64,000 nucleotides of DNA from CAWCPR01 sp963797475 (lineage in GTDB: Bacteria > Chloroflexota > Anaerolineae > Anaerolineales > UBA4823), in assembly GCA_963797475.1 (NCBI GenBank), contig CAWCPR010000003.1:868001-932000 (forward strand). The letters run 5' to 3'. The first letter of the stretch is position 1; each line of letters begins with the position of its first letter. The position numbers were made by a program, and so were the translations under genes. Below are positions 42,099-51,367 of the stretch, piece by piece. The notes under the pieces were generated by a model. That model saw only the letters and a list, made by a program, of their open reading frames with translations, was not told the DNA's origin and made no database searches.

Positions 42099-45000
42099 AT
42101 GGCAACTGTCTTGCCTAGCAAGTCTTACGCGCGTATCGATGTTCAGCTTCCCCTCCCAGATTTGATCGAAGTCCAACTCGAGTCGTTTGAACGCCTAAAA
42201 AAAGAGGGGTTGGCCGATCTCTTCCACGAGCTTTCTCCGATCGAATCTTACAACAAAGGGATGAAGCTCTACTTTCCCAGTAATACCTCCGAATCGAAAC
42301 AATGGGGACTCACGTATTGGTTTGGAGAACCGAAACATAGCATAGAAGATTGCGTTGAACGCGACTTGACCTATGCCAGCCCGTTATACGTCTCGGTTTT
42401 GCTGGCTGGCCCGGATATCCCCGAGCCGATGAAGCAAGACATCTTCCTGGGAGATTTCCCGGAGATGACCGAGAAAGGCACATTTATCATCAACGGCACC
42501 GAACGAGTCGTGGTCTCGCAGCTCATTCGCTCGCCGGGCGTTTACTTTGAGGCACCGGTGGATCGTTCCACAGGCCGGCCGTTGGCTATGGCCAAGCTTA
42601 TCCCAGACCGCGGCGCCTGGATGGAGTTCGAAACCCGCAAGAGCGATTACCTGACTCTGCGCTTTAACCGGAAGCGCACCGTTCCGGTCACGATTTTCCT
42701 GCGCGCCCTGGCGGCTGTCAACGATGGCCTGCCCGAGTCGCCCCTTCAGGCAGGCACCGACGAAGAGCTGCTCGAAGTCTTCGGCGACGTCGACAACAAC
42801 CCGGACCGTATGTTCATCCCTTCCACGCTCTTCCAGGAGCCGGAGTGGGACCTATCGCACGGAATCACCATCGCCGAAGCCGCGCTGATGGAGTTCTTCA
42901 AGCGTATGCGGCCAGGCGATCCGGCGACCCTCGACAATGCACGTGATTTTCTCGAGGAGCAACTGTTCGACCAGCGCCATTACGACCTGGAACGCGTCGG
43001 CCGTTACAAGCTCAATCAAAAACTGGATCTGTACGAGCACGTGCCGATCACGCACCGCACGGTGACTAAGTGGGACGTTGTTCGGCTGATCCGGCGCATG
43101 ATCGAGATCAACAACAATGTACAATCTGCCGACGATATCGACCACCTGGGCAACCGCCGGGCCAAAACCGTCGGCGAGCTGATCCAAAACAAGCTGCGCA
43201 TCGGCCTGCGCCGGATGGAACGCGTCATTAAAGAGCGTATGTCGATCCGCGACCAGGACCAGCTCTCCCCGATCACTTTGATCAATATCCGCCCGGTTGT
43301 AGCCGCCTTACGCGAGTTCTTCGGCTCGAGCCAGCTTTCCCAATTCATGGACCAGACCAACCCCCTGGCCGAGCTAAGGCACAAGCGCACCCTGTCCGCA
43401 TTGGGACCGGGCGGCCTGCGCCGTGAGCGCGCCGGCTTCGACGTCCGTGACGTGCACCATTCCCACTATGGTCGTATCTGCCCGATCGAGACGCCCGAAG
43501 GCCCGAACATCGGCCTGATTGGACGCCTGGCATCCTTCGCACGCGTCAACGAGTACGGCTTTATTGAAACTCCGTACCGCCGGGTGCGAAAATCCCTCAA
43601 ACCGGGCGATCCGCGCCTGGCCGGCCGCGCCTTGCGTGAAAATCTTAGCGATGCTGAGACCGGAGAGGTGATCGGCGAAGAAGGCCAGCGCATCACGCCC
43701 GAGCTGGCCGAGAAGATCGCCGAGCTGAAGGTCCCGGATGTGTTGATCGTCCCATTCGTCTCGAATGAAATGGAATACCTGTCGGCCGACGTAGAAGATC
43801 GTTTCGTGATCGCCCAGGCCAACACGCCATTGGATGACCACGACGAATTTGTCCGCCGGCGAGTATCTTCTCGCTACCACTCCACCTTTATTTTCTCGGC
43901 GACGACCAACATCGACTATATGGACGTGGCTCCGCATCAAATCGTCGGCATCAGCGCCGCGCTGATCCCTTTCCTGGAACACGACGACGCCAACCGGGCC
44001 TTGATGGGCTCGAATATGCAGGCCCAGGCTGTCCCGCTGCTGCGGCCTGACGTGCCGCAGGTCTCTACGGGCATGGAATACCACGCCGCAGTTGACTCGG
44101 GTCAGGTGGTGATTGCCGAGGAAGATGGCGAGGTGATTTCCGTTACAGGCAGCAGCGTGGCCGCCCGCACCAAAGACGGCAAGCAGCACATATACTCTTT
44201 GCGCAAATACCAGCGCTCCAACCAAAGCACCTGCATCGACCAACGACCAGCGGTCGTCAAAGGGCAGTTGATCAAGAAAGGCGATGTGATCGCCAATTCT
44301 TCATCCACGGAAAGCGGCGAACTGGCATTGGGCCAAAACGTTGTGGTTGCGTTCCTCTCCTGGGAAGGCGGCAACTTCGAGGACGCCATCTTGATTTCCG
44401 AACGCCTGGTGCAGGATGACGCTTTCACCTCGGTTCACATCGAGAAATACGAAGTGGAATCACGCGATACCCGCCTGGGCCCGGAAGAGATCACCCGCGA
44501 TATCCCCAACGTCGGTGAAGACGCTATCAAAGACCTGGACGATCACGGCATCATCCGCATCGGCGCAGAAGTGGGTCCGAACGATATCCTGGTCGGCAAG
44601 ATCTCGCCAAAAGGCGAGAAAGAGCTGACCCCCGAGGAGCGCCTGCTGAGGGCTATCTTTGGAGAAAAGTCTCGCGACGTCAAAGATACCTCCCTGCGTA
44701 TGCCCCACGGTGAACGCGGTAAGGTGGTGGAAGTTAAAGTGTTCACGCGGGAAGACAATGCCGATCTTTCGGCCGGCGTGGATATGATGGTGCGCGTTTC
44801 GGTTGCCCAGCGCCGTAAGATTACCGCCGGCGATAAAATGGCCGGCCGCCATGGCAACAAGGGTGTGGTTTCCAAGGTTGTGCCCGTCGAGGATATGCCT
44901 TTCCTGGAAGAGGGAATGCCGGTCGATATCATCTTAAACCCCCTGGGCGTTCCCGGCCGTATGAACATCGGCCAGGTGCTCGAGACGCACCTGGGTTGGG

Positions 45001-46007
45001 CCGCCAGCCGGTTAGGTTTCCGGGCGGTATCCCCCGTATTCGACGGCGCCAGCGAAGAAGAGATCGAGGCCGAACTGGCCCGCGCCTGGATGATCGATGA
45101 AGCCTGGAAAAAAACCGCCGAAAAGGCCTGGGAATGGCTCCACGAGCAGGAGTATGAGACGGAAGTGATCGAAGACGACGACGAGGTCCGCCGGCTGTAT
45201 CTGGAAGTCTGGCTCGGCGACCGCGGATACGACGTTTACCAGTTGATCTCGGATGTCAACTATGCACGCCGCTCGGTCATGAGCGAGTGGCTGCGCGACG
45301 CCGGTTATGACCCCAGCCAAATCCTCTCTTTCGAGAATGCGAATGCCTCTGTCCAGCAGCGCCCGGAGCAAGACATCCATGCCGTCACCGCCTGTTTGCG
45401 GTTGTGGCTGGAAAACATGGGAGAGGAATCAAAAGAAATCCCGGACGAAGGGCTGCGCGACAAAGCATACGAAGTCACGCTCAAGACCGGCATCCCTGTG
45501 CCGATTTTTGGCAAACAGCTTCTGCGCGACGGGAAGACTGGCCAACCCTACGACCAGCCGGTGACCGTGGGCGTGATGACCATGTTGAAACTGCACCACC
45601 TGGTTGAAGATAAAGTACACGCTCGCTCGACCGGCCCTTACAGTCTGGTCTCACAGCAGCCTTTGGGCGGTAAAGCCCAATTCGGAGGCCAGCGTTTTGG
45701 AGAGATGGAAGTGTGGGCGTTGGAGGCCTACGGCGCGGCTTACACCCTGCAGGAGATGTTGACGGTAAAATCCGACGATGTCCAGGGGCGCGTCAAGGCC
45801 TACGAAGCCATCGTGAAGGGCGAACCCATCGAAGAACCCAGCATCCCGGCTTCTTTCCGGGTGTTAGTGAAAGAGCTACAAAGCCTGGGCCTGGCGGTGG
45901 AAGCTGTCACCGACTCTGGGGAAGTGATCCGTTTTGGAAAAGACGAAGAACGCGCCCGGCCGCCGCGCTTAAGCACCGGCTTGCTGGGCCTGGGGGACGA
46001 GCTTTAA
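42099..46007 (+). CDS. rpoB: RNA polymerase beta subunit
   Basis: A complete 1302-residue beta subunit. The rifampicin region is FFGSSQLSQFMDQTNPLAEL followed by RHKRTLSALGPGGLRRERAG, with the Asp, His and Ser that are changed in resistant mutants intact, so sensitivity is predicted. The C-terminal anchor region ARSTGPYSLVSQQPLGGKAQ and FGEMEVWALEAYGAA is standard. Between FDGA (residue 981) and DGKTGQPYD (about 1144) lie about 160 residues, rich in acidic and aromatic residues (EVIEDDDEVRRLYLEVWLGD), far more than in Bacillus beta. AGGAG(AG) precedes the ATG. rpoC does not follow: a terminator and a convergent gene do. Confidence 0.98.
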   Translation: MATVLPSKSYARIDVQLPLPDLIEVQLESFERLKKEGLADLFHELSPIESYNKGMKLYFPSNTSESKQWGLTYWFGEPKHSIEDCVERDLTYASPLYVSVLLAGPDIPEPMKQDIFLGDFPEMTEKGTFIINGTERVVVSQLIRSPGVYFEAPVDRSTGRPLAMAKLIPDRGAWMEFETRKSDYLTLRFNRKRTVPVTIFLRALAAVNDGLPESPLQAGTDEELLEVFGDVDNNPDRMFIPSTLFQEPEWDLSHGITIAEAALMEFFKRMRPGDPATLDNARDFLEEQLFDQRHYDLERVGRYKLNQKLDLYEHVPITHRTVTKWDVVRLIRRMIEINNNVQSADDIDHLGNRRAKTVGELIQNKLRIGLRRMERVIKERMSIRDQDQLSPITLINIRPVVAALREFFGSSQLSQFMDQTNPLAELRHKRTLSALGPGGLRRERAGFDVRDVHHSHYGRICPIETPEGPNIGLIGRLASFARVNEYGFIETPYRRVRKSLKPGDPRLAGRALRENLSDAETGEVIGEEGQRITPELAEKIAELKVPDVLIVPFVSNEMEYLSADVEDRFVIAQANTPLDDHDEFVRRRVSSRYHSTFIFSATTNIDYMDVAPHQIVGISAALIPFLEHDDANRALMGSNMQAQAVPLLRPDVPQVSTGMEYHAAVDSGQVVIAEEDGEVISVTGSSVAARTKDGKQHIYSLRKYQRSNQSTCIDQRPAVVKGQLIKKGDVIANSSSTESGELALGQNVVVAFLSWEGGNFEDAILISERLVQDDAFTSVHIEKYEVESRDTRLGPEEITRDIPNVGEDAIKDLDDHGIIRIGAEVGPNDILVGKISPKGEKELTPEERLLRAIFGEKSRDVKDTSLRMPHGERGKVVEVKVFTREDNADLSAGVDMMVRVSVAQRRKITAGDKMAGRHGNKGVVSKVVPVEDMPFLEEGMPVDIILNPLGVPGRMNIGQVLETHLGWAASRLGFRAVSPVFDGASEEEIEAELARAWMIDEAWKKTAEKAWEWLHEQEYETEVIEDDDEVRRLYLEVWLGDRGYDVYQLISDVNYARRSVMSEWLRDAGYDPSQILSFENANASVQQRPEQDIHAVTACLRLWLENMGEESKEIPDEGLRDKAYEVTLKTGIPVPIFGKQLLRDGKTGQPYDQPVTVGVMTMLKLHHLVEDKVHARSTGPYSLVSQQPLGGKAQFGGQRFGEMEVWALEAYGAAYTLQEMLTVKSDDVQGRVKAYEAIVKGEPIEEPSIPASFRVLVKELQSLGLAVEAVTDSGEVIRFGKDEERARPPRLSTGLLGLGDEL

Positions 46008-46048
46008 ATCCGCACGGGCGGGTTATCCAATCCGGTTTTTCAAATAGC

Positions 46049-46082
46049 ATACGGCGCACCTGTGAATGGTGCGCCGTATTTG
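46049..46082. terminator. Terminator of rpoB
   Basis: ATACGGCGCACC (46049-46060) pairs perfectly with GGTGCGCCGTAT (46068-46079), loop TGTGAAT, followed by TTGATT. It lies between rpoB and the convergent DUF2203 gene. Confidence 0.85.
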
Positions 46083-46106
46083 ATTCATTAAGCAAGCTTG
46101 GGGGAC

Positions 46107-46496
46107 TCAAATCCGCTGGCGGCCGGCGAAACCAGCGTCGATGTCATGCCAGAAGCTGACCTCATCTTCACCGTACTGCCAGCAAAGAAAGACACCCCTG
46201 CCCTCTCTAAGCGACAGGAAATCCACCAGGCCCACGTTGACCTCTTTGACGATTGCGCCTGTCGCTCGAATTCTTTGGATTAAAGTGTTGATACGCTCAA
46301 ACTCCTGCTCAATCCCACTGGCGAGCTTGTTTCCGCCATTTCCGGCGGCTTTCTCGATCACGGCCCACATTTCAGGCTGCTTTTCCAGGATACGCGCCCG
46401 AATCTCCAGGATGCGCCCGACTAACGGGCGTATGACCTGCAAGGCAGTATTTGCCTCTTCGACGGTAAAATAGCGTTCACCCGGCTCCTCAGCCAT
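46107..46496 (-). CDS. DUF2203-family protein
   Basis: A 129-residue soluble protein with the DUF2203 pattern: RYFTVEEANTALQVIRPLVG at the N-terminus, a long helical middle, and the conserved C-terminus VNVGLVDFLSLREGRGVFLC, WQYGEDEVSFWHDIDAGFAG, RQRI. Function is unknown. The start at 46496 (MAEEPGERYFT) is chosen for the AGGAGG five bases upstream; the open frame to 46529 has no ribosome site. The gene converges on rpoB across the terminator. Confidence 0.85.
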   Translation of the reverse strand: MAEEPGERYFTVEEANTALQVIRPLVGRILEIRARILEKQPEMWAVIEKAAGNGGNKLASGIEQEFERINTLIQRIRATGAIVKEVNVGLVDFLSLREGRGVFLCWQYGEDEVSFWHDIDAGFAGRQRI

Positions 46497-46736
46497 AGGT
46501 CCTCCTCTCGGCGAAATCAAGCAAATCATACCACCAATCTGCCAGCCGATTTCGGATCGGGAAATCCCCTTTAGACGAATTTAACGGTTATTTTATCCGC
46601 CGCTTACCTCCATTCGCCCCCGGATCAGGTATCCTCGGGTTGGTTCTATCATTTGGTGGAACCCTTGATCACCTATATACGCATGACCCTTAATCCATGT
46701 TTTGGGCTAATTTCCCCATTTCAAGGAGTATTCTTA

Positions 46737-47909
46737 ATGCAAATCGGTACAATCGAGTTTATTGGTCTGACCGCTGTTGTAGCTGCTGTCACTTTCGTCG
46801 TTATTTACTTGCGCTGCCAGCGCGGCATCGCGGTTTCATTGAGCCTGACGGTGATCGGGACGACATCGGCTGCCGCGATCGTTGGCTTCGTTTATGGCAA
46901 ACAGGGCATTTCGCTCCCTGCCGTTCTCGTCACGCTCTTCTTGATCTCCCCTGCTTATATCCTGGTGATCTTGATGCTCAGATTCATCGTCGGGCCGCTC
47001 AAAGCGCTCTCGAAGGCAGCCCAGGAGATTGCGGAAGGCGACCTGCACCAGACGATCGAGATCCAGACCAGGGATGAAATTGGCGAACTGGTCGGGGCTT
47101 TCAACCAGATGTGCGCTTATCTGGTTGAAGTCAGCGAGACTGCGGAGAAAATCGCCAGCGGGAACCTGGCGGTGCAAATAAACAAACGGTCGGACAAAGA
47201 CCAGCTCGCCCTCTCCCTGGAAGGCATGATCGCAGCCTTGCGCCAGTCTATCGGCAAAATGACGGAAACTGCCGACAGCATGAATCAAGAGTACAGCAGG
47301 ATCTCCTTAACCACTGCCCAAACCAGCCAATCGGTGCAAACCATCTCGGCCAAGATCCAACAGGTTTCAGGCGATAATATGAAGTTGATGGAAAGTCTGA
47401 AGTCCACCACCGGTGTAGTCGAACAAATGGACCTGGCAATCGACGAGATGGCCAAAGGCGCTCAGGAACAGGCCCAGGCTGTGGGAGAAGCCTCACGCTT
47501 GATGACCCAAATCACTCAAAAGATCACCCAGGTGACAGAAGACAGCCAGGCGGGGTCCGAAGGCGCAGCCGGCGCAGCCGAAACAGCCCATCGTGGAGCG
47601 AAAACGATCGACGCCAGCGTAGAGCGCATGGACCGCATCAAGCATTCTGCAGTGAAAGTGCAGCAGAAGGTCGGCTTGATGGATGAACGTTCTCAACAAA
47701 TCGGCTCCATTGTCGAGCTCATTGAGGAAATTGCATCGCAAACCAATTGGATGGAAGGCGTTATCGACGTTTCTGGCGGCGTCCCTTACATCACCAAGAC
47801 CCGCTGTATGCACGACGGCGAGCCCTTCTGCGAGTACGATGTGCGCTGGGAGATGTCCGCTACAAAAAGTGAAAAGCCCAGGCAGGTAAGAATTTCCAGC
47901 CCGGTCTGA
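46737..47909 (+). CDS. Chimeric chemoreceptor-like protein with truncated signalling tip and V4R-like tail
   Basis: A 390-residue protein. Three N-terminal hydrophobic helices (about 5-25, 33-50, 58-82) are followed by a HAMP domain (RFIVGPLKALSKAAQEIAEG), a second HAMP-like segment, and the descending coil of an MCP signalling domain. The coil stops at IEEIASQTN, just where the invariant tip LLALNAAIEAARAGE should begin. It is replaced by GVIDVSGGVPYITKTRCMHD and GEPFCEYDVRWE, resembling the Cys-containing end of V4R-type domains. The ascending coil is absent, so it cannot bind CheA/CheW normally. An in-frame deletion fusing two genes is the best reading. AAGGAG stands eight bases before the ATG. 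Confidence 0.7.
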   Translation: MQIGTIEFIGLTAVVAAVTFVVIYLRCQRGIAVSLSLTVIGTTSAAAIVGFVYGKQGISLPAVLVTLFLISPAYILVILMLRFIVGPLKALSKAAQEIAEGDLHQTIEIQTRDEIGELVGAFNQMCAYLVEVSETAEKIASGNLAVQINKRSDKDQLALSLEGMIAALRQSIGKMTETADSMNQEYSRISLTTAQTSQSVQTISAKIQQVSGDNMKLMESLKSTTGVVEQMDLAIDEMAKGAQEQAQAVGEASRLMTQITQKITQVTEDSQAGSEGAAGAAETAHRGAKTIDASVERMDRIKHSAVKVQQKVGLMDERSQQIGSIVELIEEIASQTNWMEGVIDVSGGVPYITKTRCMHDGEPFCEYDVRWEMSATKSEKPRQVRISSPV

Positions 47910-47967
47910 AGGCTTAGGCCTGAACCGGCCTGGCTTTATACAACTGGCAAAAAATTTCGTAGGGGAA

Positions 47968-47980
47968 AAGTGTTGGGCGC
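47968..47980. repeat. Dispersed intergenic repeat, partial copy 3
   Basis: AAGTGTTGGGCGC, identical to the first 13 bases of the units at 4764 and 8945. The second half differs. Like the others it follows a gene end. Confidence 0.45.
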
Positions 47981-48051
47981 TTGTGGCGCACCACACAAAA
48001 TGATGGAGAGTTGCGGCTACACCGCAATCTCCAGAGATTAATCAAAATAGG

Positions 48052-48090
48052 GACAAACGCTTGGGTGAGGGGGGCACCCAAGCGTTTGTC
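48052..48090. terminator. Bidirectional terminator with a 16-bp perfect stem
   Basis: GACAAACGCTTGGGTG (48052-48067) pairs with CACCCAAGCGTTTGTC (48075-48090) around AGGGGGG. A smaller hairpin (TTGCGG/CCGCAA, about 48011-48027) precedes it. It separates the chimeric chemoreceptor from the convergent 48163 gene. Confidence 0.75.
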
Positions 48091-48162
48091 GAGACTATTT
48101 TACACAATCCCGCAATTTAAACAAGGGAAGATGGATTGCTATTCCATTACAATCCGCAATAT

Positions 48163-48432
48163 TCATTTGGCCGGTGGATGTAAAATTTCCTGATTTGCCT
48201 GGTCAGCTTCCTGGAATATTTTGCTGACCTCGTTTTTCATCTCGGTTGTCGCGCTTGGCGTATACGGGATGAATTTGATCAAATCACGGGCTTGCTGTAA
48301 TAGATCTTTGACCTGGGCAATATAAGATAAATCGAAGCGACCGCTTTCAATGGGCACAGGCAGATCGCGAGCCTGCTGTATTTTGGCCCGGGCGCGCTTG
48401 ATGCGCTCAGATGCTGGGATCAGGCGAGACAT
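48163..48432 (-). CDS. Small helical hypothetical protein, 89 aa
   Basis: Not assigned. It starts at MSRLIPASERIKRARAKIQQ with AAAGGAG a few bases upstream; the open frame extends to 48525 but without a ribosome site there. The sequence is almost wholly amphipathic helix with basic and Gln-rich faces (RARAKIQQARDLPVP; YIAQVKDLLQQARDLIKFIP; MKNEVSKIFQEADQANQEIL). No signal or membrane segment. It may be a small coiled-coil protein. Confidence 0.6.
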   Translation of the reverse strand: MSRLIPASERIKRARAKIQQARDLPVPIESGRFDLSYIAQVKDLLQQARDLIKFIPYTPSATTEMKNEVSKIFQEADQANQEILHPPAK

Positions 48433-48528
48433 AGGTTCTCCTTTCACATATACCAGGCGATTGTAATCTCTTTTGGGAGGCTGAACCGGTTTCCAAAAGC
48501 GGCGGCGCAAACCAGACGAGCTCAAACG

Positions 48529-49125
48529 TCATTCGTCGTTCTCCAGCACGCCTACAACCTGCAGCCAGGGGGGTTCAAGCTGAGGATTTCTCTCAATTCG
48601 CATCCCCAGCCCGCTCATCACGCCAATCGAGGCGATATTTTCGTAGCCGGTGGTTGCCACCACCCGCTTCAGGCGCAGTTGTCGGAAAGCATAATCTACC
48701 AATGCCTGCGCCGCCTCAGTAGCATACCCACGCCGGCGGTGCTGTGGGGAAATCGCATAAAACAACCCAAACTCCGTTGAGTGCTTAGCCGGGAATTCCG
48801 CCGGGCCTGCGGCGCGCAGGCCAGGCAACTGCTCAAAGGCGTTCAGGCACGGCACGTAGCCGCAGGAGCCGGTAAGCTGCCCGGTCGACTGGAGGATGAC
48901 AGCCCGATCGCCATACGGAGGCTGGTTAAGCTTCGCCAATTGGGAGGGATTGAGCGCGGCCCATTGCAACCATTCGAGGCGTTCCGCCAGGGTTTCCATT
49001 TTGTCGGTCCGTAGATCGGCGTCTTGCAATTCAATATCGAACAGGCGATGAACATCCGCCAGGTCTTCCATTACAAAAGGCCGGATGAGCAGGCGCTTCG
49101 TTTCGAGAACAGGCATATCAAGCAT
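48529..49125 (-). CDS. RimJ/RimL-type GNAT acetyltransferase
   Basis: A 198-residue GNAT enzyme. The opening METKRLLIRPF-type strand (VLETKRLLIRPFVMEDLADV), GLFYAISPQHRRRGYATEAA with the acetyl-CoA loop RRRGYA, and the motif B region VVATTGYENIASIGVMSGLG are diagnostic of the RimJ/RimL branch that acetylates protein N-termini or small amines. It keeps the Asn in YENIAS. Length is slightly above average because of an insert at about residues 85-120 (CLNAFEQLPGLRAAGPAEFP). The substrate is unknown. Confidence 0.85.
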   Translation of the reverse strand: MLDMPVLETKRLLIRPFVMEDLADVHRLFDIELQDADLRTDKMETLAERLEWLQWAALNPSQLAKLNQPPYGDRAVILQSTGQLTGSCGYVPCLNAFEQLPGLRAAGPAEFPAKHSTEFGLFYAISPQHRRRGYATEAAQALVDYAFRQLRLKRVVATTGYENIASIGVMSGLGMRIERNPQLEPPWLQVVGVLENDE

Positions 49126-49179
49126 AGCGATTGTGAATCTCCCACACCGACATCTGTGCTGATTCCAAAAATTTTTATC

Positions 49180-50349
49180 CTACCCCATGCGCAAATGAAA
49201 ACGCCTGAACAGCCAGACTCCAATGGCAAAATACAGGGCTGATAGAACAGTGAGAGCAACCAGCTCGTAAATGACGCTGTGCAATTCCGCGCCAAGGGTG
49301 AGGATTTTATTGAGCGCGGCCACAGCGTGGGTAGGTGGCAGGAAATCGTACAGACCAACATCGATCCCACCGATTGAGAACAAGGTCACTTTCGGAAGTG
49401 GGTAAACGACCCCTGAAAAGAACATCATCAGACCCAGGGGAAAATTGGCGACGACAAAGGCTTGAGAAACAGTGCGGGTGAAGCTCGCAACCACCATCCC
49501 CAGGCCGATTACCGAAAGGGAGGTGACTGCCCCAACCAGGATCGCAATCCAAACCGGCCCCTGGCTGCGGAAGCCGACTGCCAGAGCGACGGCAAATGCC
49601 AGAACGAACGAGGCTGTTCCTACCAGCACCAATGCTGCAGTGACGCCGCCCAGGAGGTCAAGCGAGGTCACGGGAGAAAGCTGTAAGCGCTGCAGGGCGC
49701 CTGTCTCGATCTCGCGCGCGACGGTCATGGAAGCTAAAAAGACCAGCAGGATCACAGCAAAGACCAATGTGCCGGGCACGTAAGTTTCGAACTCGGTGCG
49801 GGCCGCCGATGCGCCCAGCGGCTGTTCGACGTATTGGATCAGGGGCTGTTGGTCAGTTGCCTGCTGGACGTAACCGTCCAAAGCAGTAAGCGCCAGGTTT
49901 ACGCCCACCATATAATACGGGTTGGAGAGGTCGCCCCCAAAAATGACCTGGGTGGTCACCGAGCGATCGCCGCCCTGTAAATTCCGGACTGTCTGCGAGA
50001 AATTCCCAGGGATGAGGAGAAATGCCGCCGCGCCGCGATTTCTCAATATCGGATCCGCTTCGGCCTGGCTGGCGATCAGCGTGGACTTCAAGAGGGGGTG
50101 TCCGTCGGCGTAAGTGACGCCGGCGAGAGCGGCGACCGCCTGCTTCCCGGCGTTGAACATCGAGCCATCGGAAAGTTGCACTCCCTGATCCTGGTTGATC
50201 ACCAAAATATTGTAGGTGGTCGAACTTCCGGCAGTAATGAGCCAGTACAGCAGGACAAAGAATGGGGCAAAAGCCAGCGTCAGGCCAAGCATCCATTTGT
50301 CGCGCGCTATTTCACGCAGCGTCTTGCGGAAAACGCTCAAGAACTTCAT
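49180..50349 (-). CDS. ABC-2 type transporter permease
   Basis: A 389-residue permease: N-terminal helix (WMLGLTLAFAPFFVLLYWLI), an external domain of about 170 residues, then about five helices, with coupling motif AREIETGALQRLQLSPV and a long glycine-rich pair VIGLGMVVASFTRTVSQAFV and LGLMMFFSGVVYPLPKV. Its ATG overlaps the stop of the ATPase gene by four bases (ATGA), so the two are translationally coupled. Only one permease is present, so a homodimer is expected, unlike the two-permease system at 4.8-8.4 kb. Confidence 0.9.
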   Translation of the reverse strand: MKFLSVFRKTLREIARDKWMLGLTLAFAPFFVLLYWLITAGSSTTYNILVINQDQGVQLSDGSMFNAGKQAVAALAGVTYADGHPLLKSTLIASQAEADPILRNRGAAAFLLIPGNFSQTVRNLQGGDRSVTTQVIFGGDLSNPYYMVGVNLALTALDGYVQQATDQQPLIQYVEQPLGASAARTEFETYVPGTLVFAVILLVFLASMTVAREIETGALQRLQLSPVTSLDLLGGVTAALVLVGTASFVLAFAVALAVGFRSQGPVWIAILVGAVTSLSVIGLGMVVASFTRTVSQAFVVANFPLGLMMFFSGVVYPLPKVTLFSIGGIDVGLYDFLPPTHAVAALNKILTLGAELHSVIYELVALTVLSALYFAIGVWLFRRFHLRMG

Positions 50350-51281
50350 TCGCGCAACCCCCTTCCCGTCAGGGAAATAAACACATCTTCCAGCGAGTTA
50401 GCCCGTAAGCGCACTTCGCCCGGCCGGATATCTGCCTGGTGCAGCGCATCCAAAATGGCCGCCAAAAGCCCCACCACGCCACGCGCTCGTATGACCAGGG
50501 CATGGTTGGTCGTGAAGACTTGCGCCACAAGGGGGACGACCGCCTCCAGTGCGGTCTCGGTCAGGCCGGCCTGTATCTCGATCTCGAGCACATCCCCCTC
50601 CCCTATCGTTCGCTTCAAGGCTTCTGGCGTATCCATCGTCAGCAGTTTGCCGTAGTCAATGATGGCCACCCGGTCGGCCATGCGCTCGGCCTCATCCATA
50701 TTATGTGTGGTCAAGATAATCGTCTTCTGGCGGGCCAAAGATTTGACGTACTCACGAAGCAACACACGGCTTTGCGGGTCGAGACCCGCTTCCGGCTCGT
50801 CCAGCACAAGAATCTCCGGATCGTGGACCAGCGCCATAGCCAGATTCAGCCGCCGCTGCATGCCACCTGAAAGGGTGCGGGCCAGCTTGTCGCGTTTTTC
50901 GGCCAGGTCTAGGTCAACGAGTAACTGCTCCCCCCGCTGGCGGGCCGCTTTGCCGCGCATCCCGTACATTTCACCGATGAACTGCAACTGTTCAAGGCAG
51001 GTCAACTGCCCCCACAAAACGATGTTCTGCGGGCAGACCCCCACTCGTGTACGAACCATCGCATCGCTCTTCGAGATGGGCACGCCATGGATGATGACCT
51101 GCCCCGAATCGGGTTTGAGCAGGCCGCACATCATGTTGATCGAAGTGGTCTTGCCCGCGCCGTTTGGGCCGAGTAAGCCGAATATCTCGCCAGCGTATAC
51201 ATCCAGAGAAAGTTCGCTGACTGCGGTCAGAGAGCCATAGCGCTTAGTCAGCGCCTGAGTTTGGAGGACGATGGTGGACAT
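50346..51281 (-). CDS. ABC transporter ATP-binding protein (ABC-2 exporter)
   Basis: A 311-residue ATPase: Walker A GPNGAGKTT, Q-loop GVCPQNIVLWGQLTCLEQL, signature LSGGMQRRLNLAMAL, Walker B ILVLDEPEAGLDPQSR, switch His TTHNMDEAERM. The C-terminal 80 residues are the DrrA-type extension. The start at 51281 (MSTIVLQTQALTKRYG) is preferred over 51320 because the domain starts there. It forms an export pair with the overlapping permease gene. The substrate is unknown; a lipid or drug is typical for the class. Confidence 0.93.
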   Translation of the reverse strand: MSTIVLQTQALTKRYGSLTAVSELSLDVYAGEIFGLLGPNGAGKTTSINMMCGLLKPDSGQVIIHGVPISKSDAMVRTRVGVCPQNIVLWGQLTCLEQLQFIGEMYGMRGKAARQRGEQLLVDLDLAEKRDKLARTLSGGMQRRLNLAMALVHDPEILVLDEPEAGLDPQSRVLLREYVKSLARQKTIILTTHNMDEAERMADRVAIIDYGKLLTMDTPEALKRTIGEGDVLEIEIQAGLTETALEAVVPLVAQVFTTNHALVIRARGVVGLLAAILDALHQADIRPGEVRLRANSLEDVFISLTGRGLRE

Positions 51282-51367
51282 AGGTAAAACCCTGCTCGAC
51301 AAGTCTCCGAAGACCAGCATGCAATCGTGAAATGACCGGTGTTGGAATCATCCCGCTTTTAATCACT

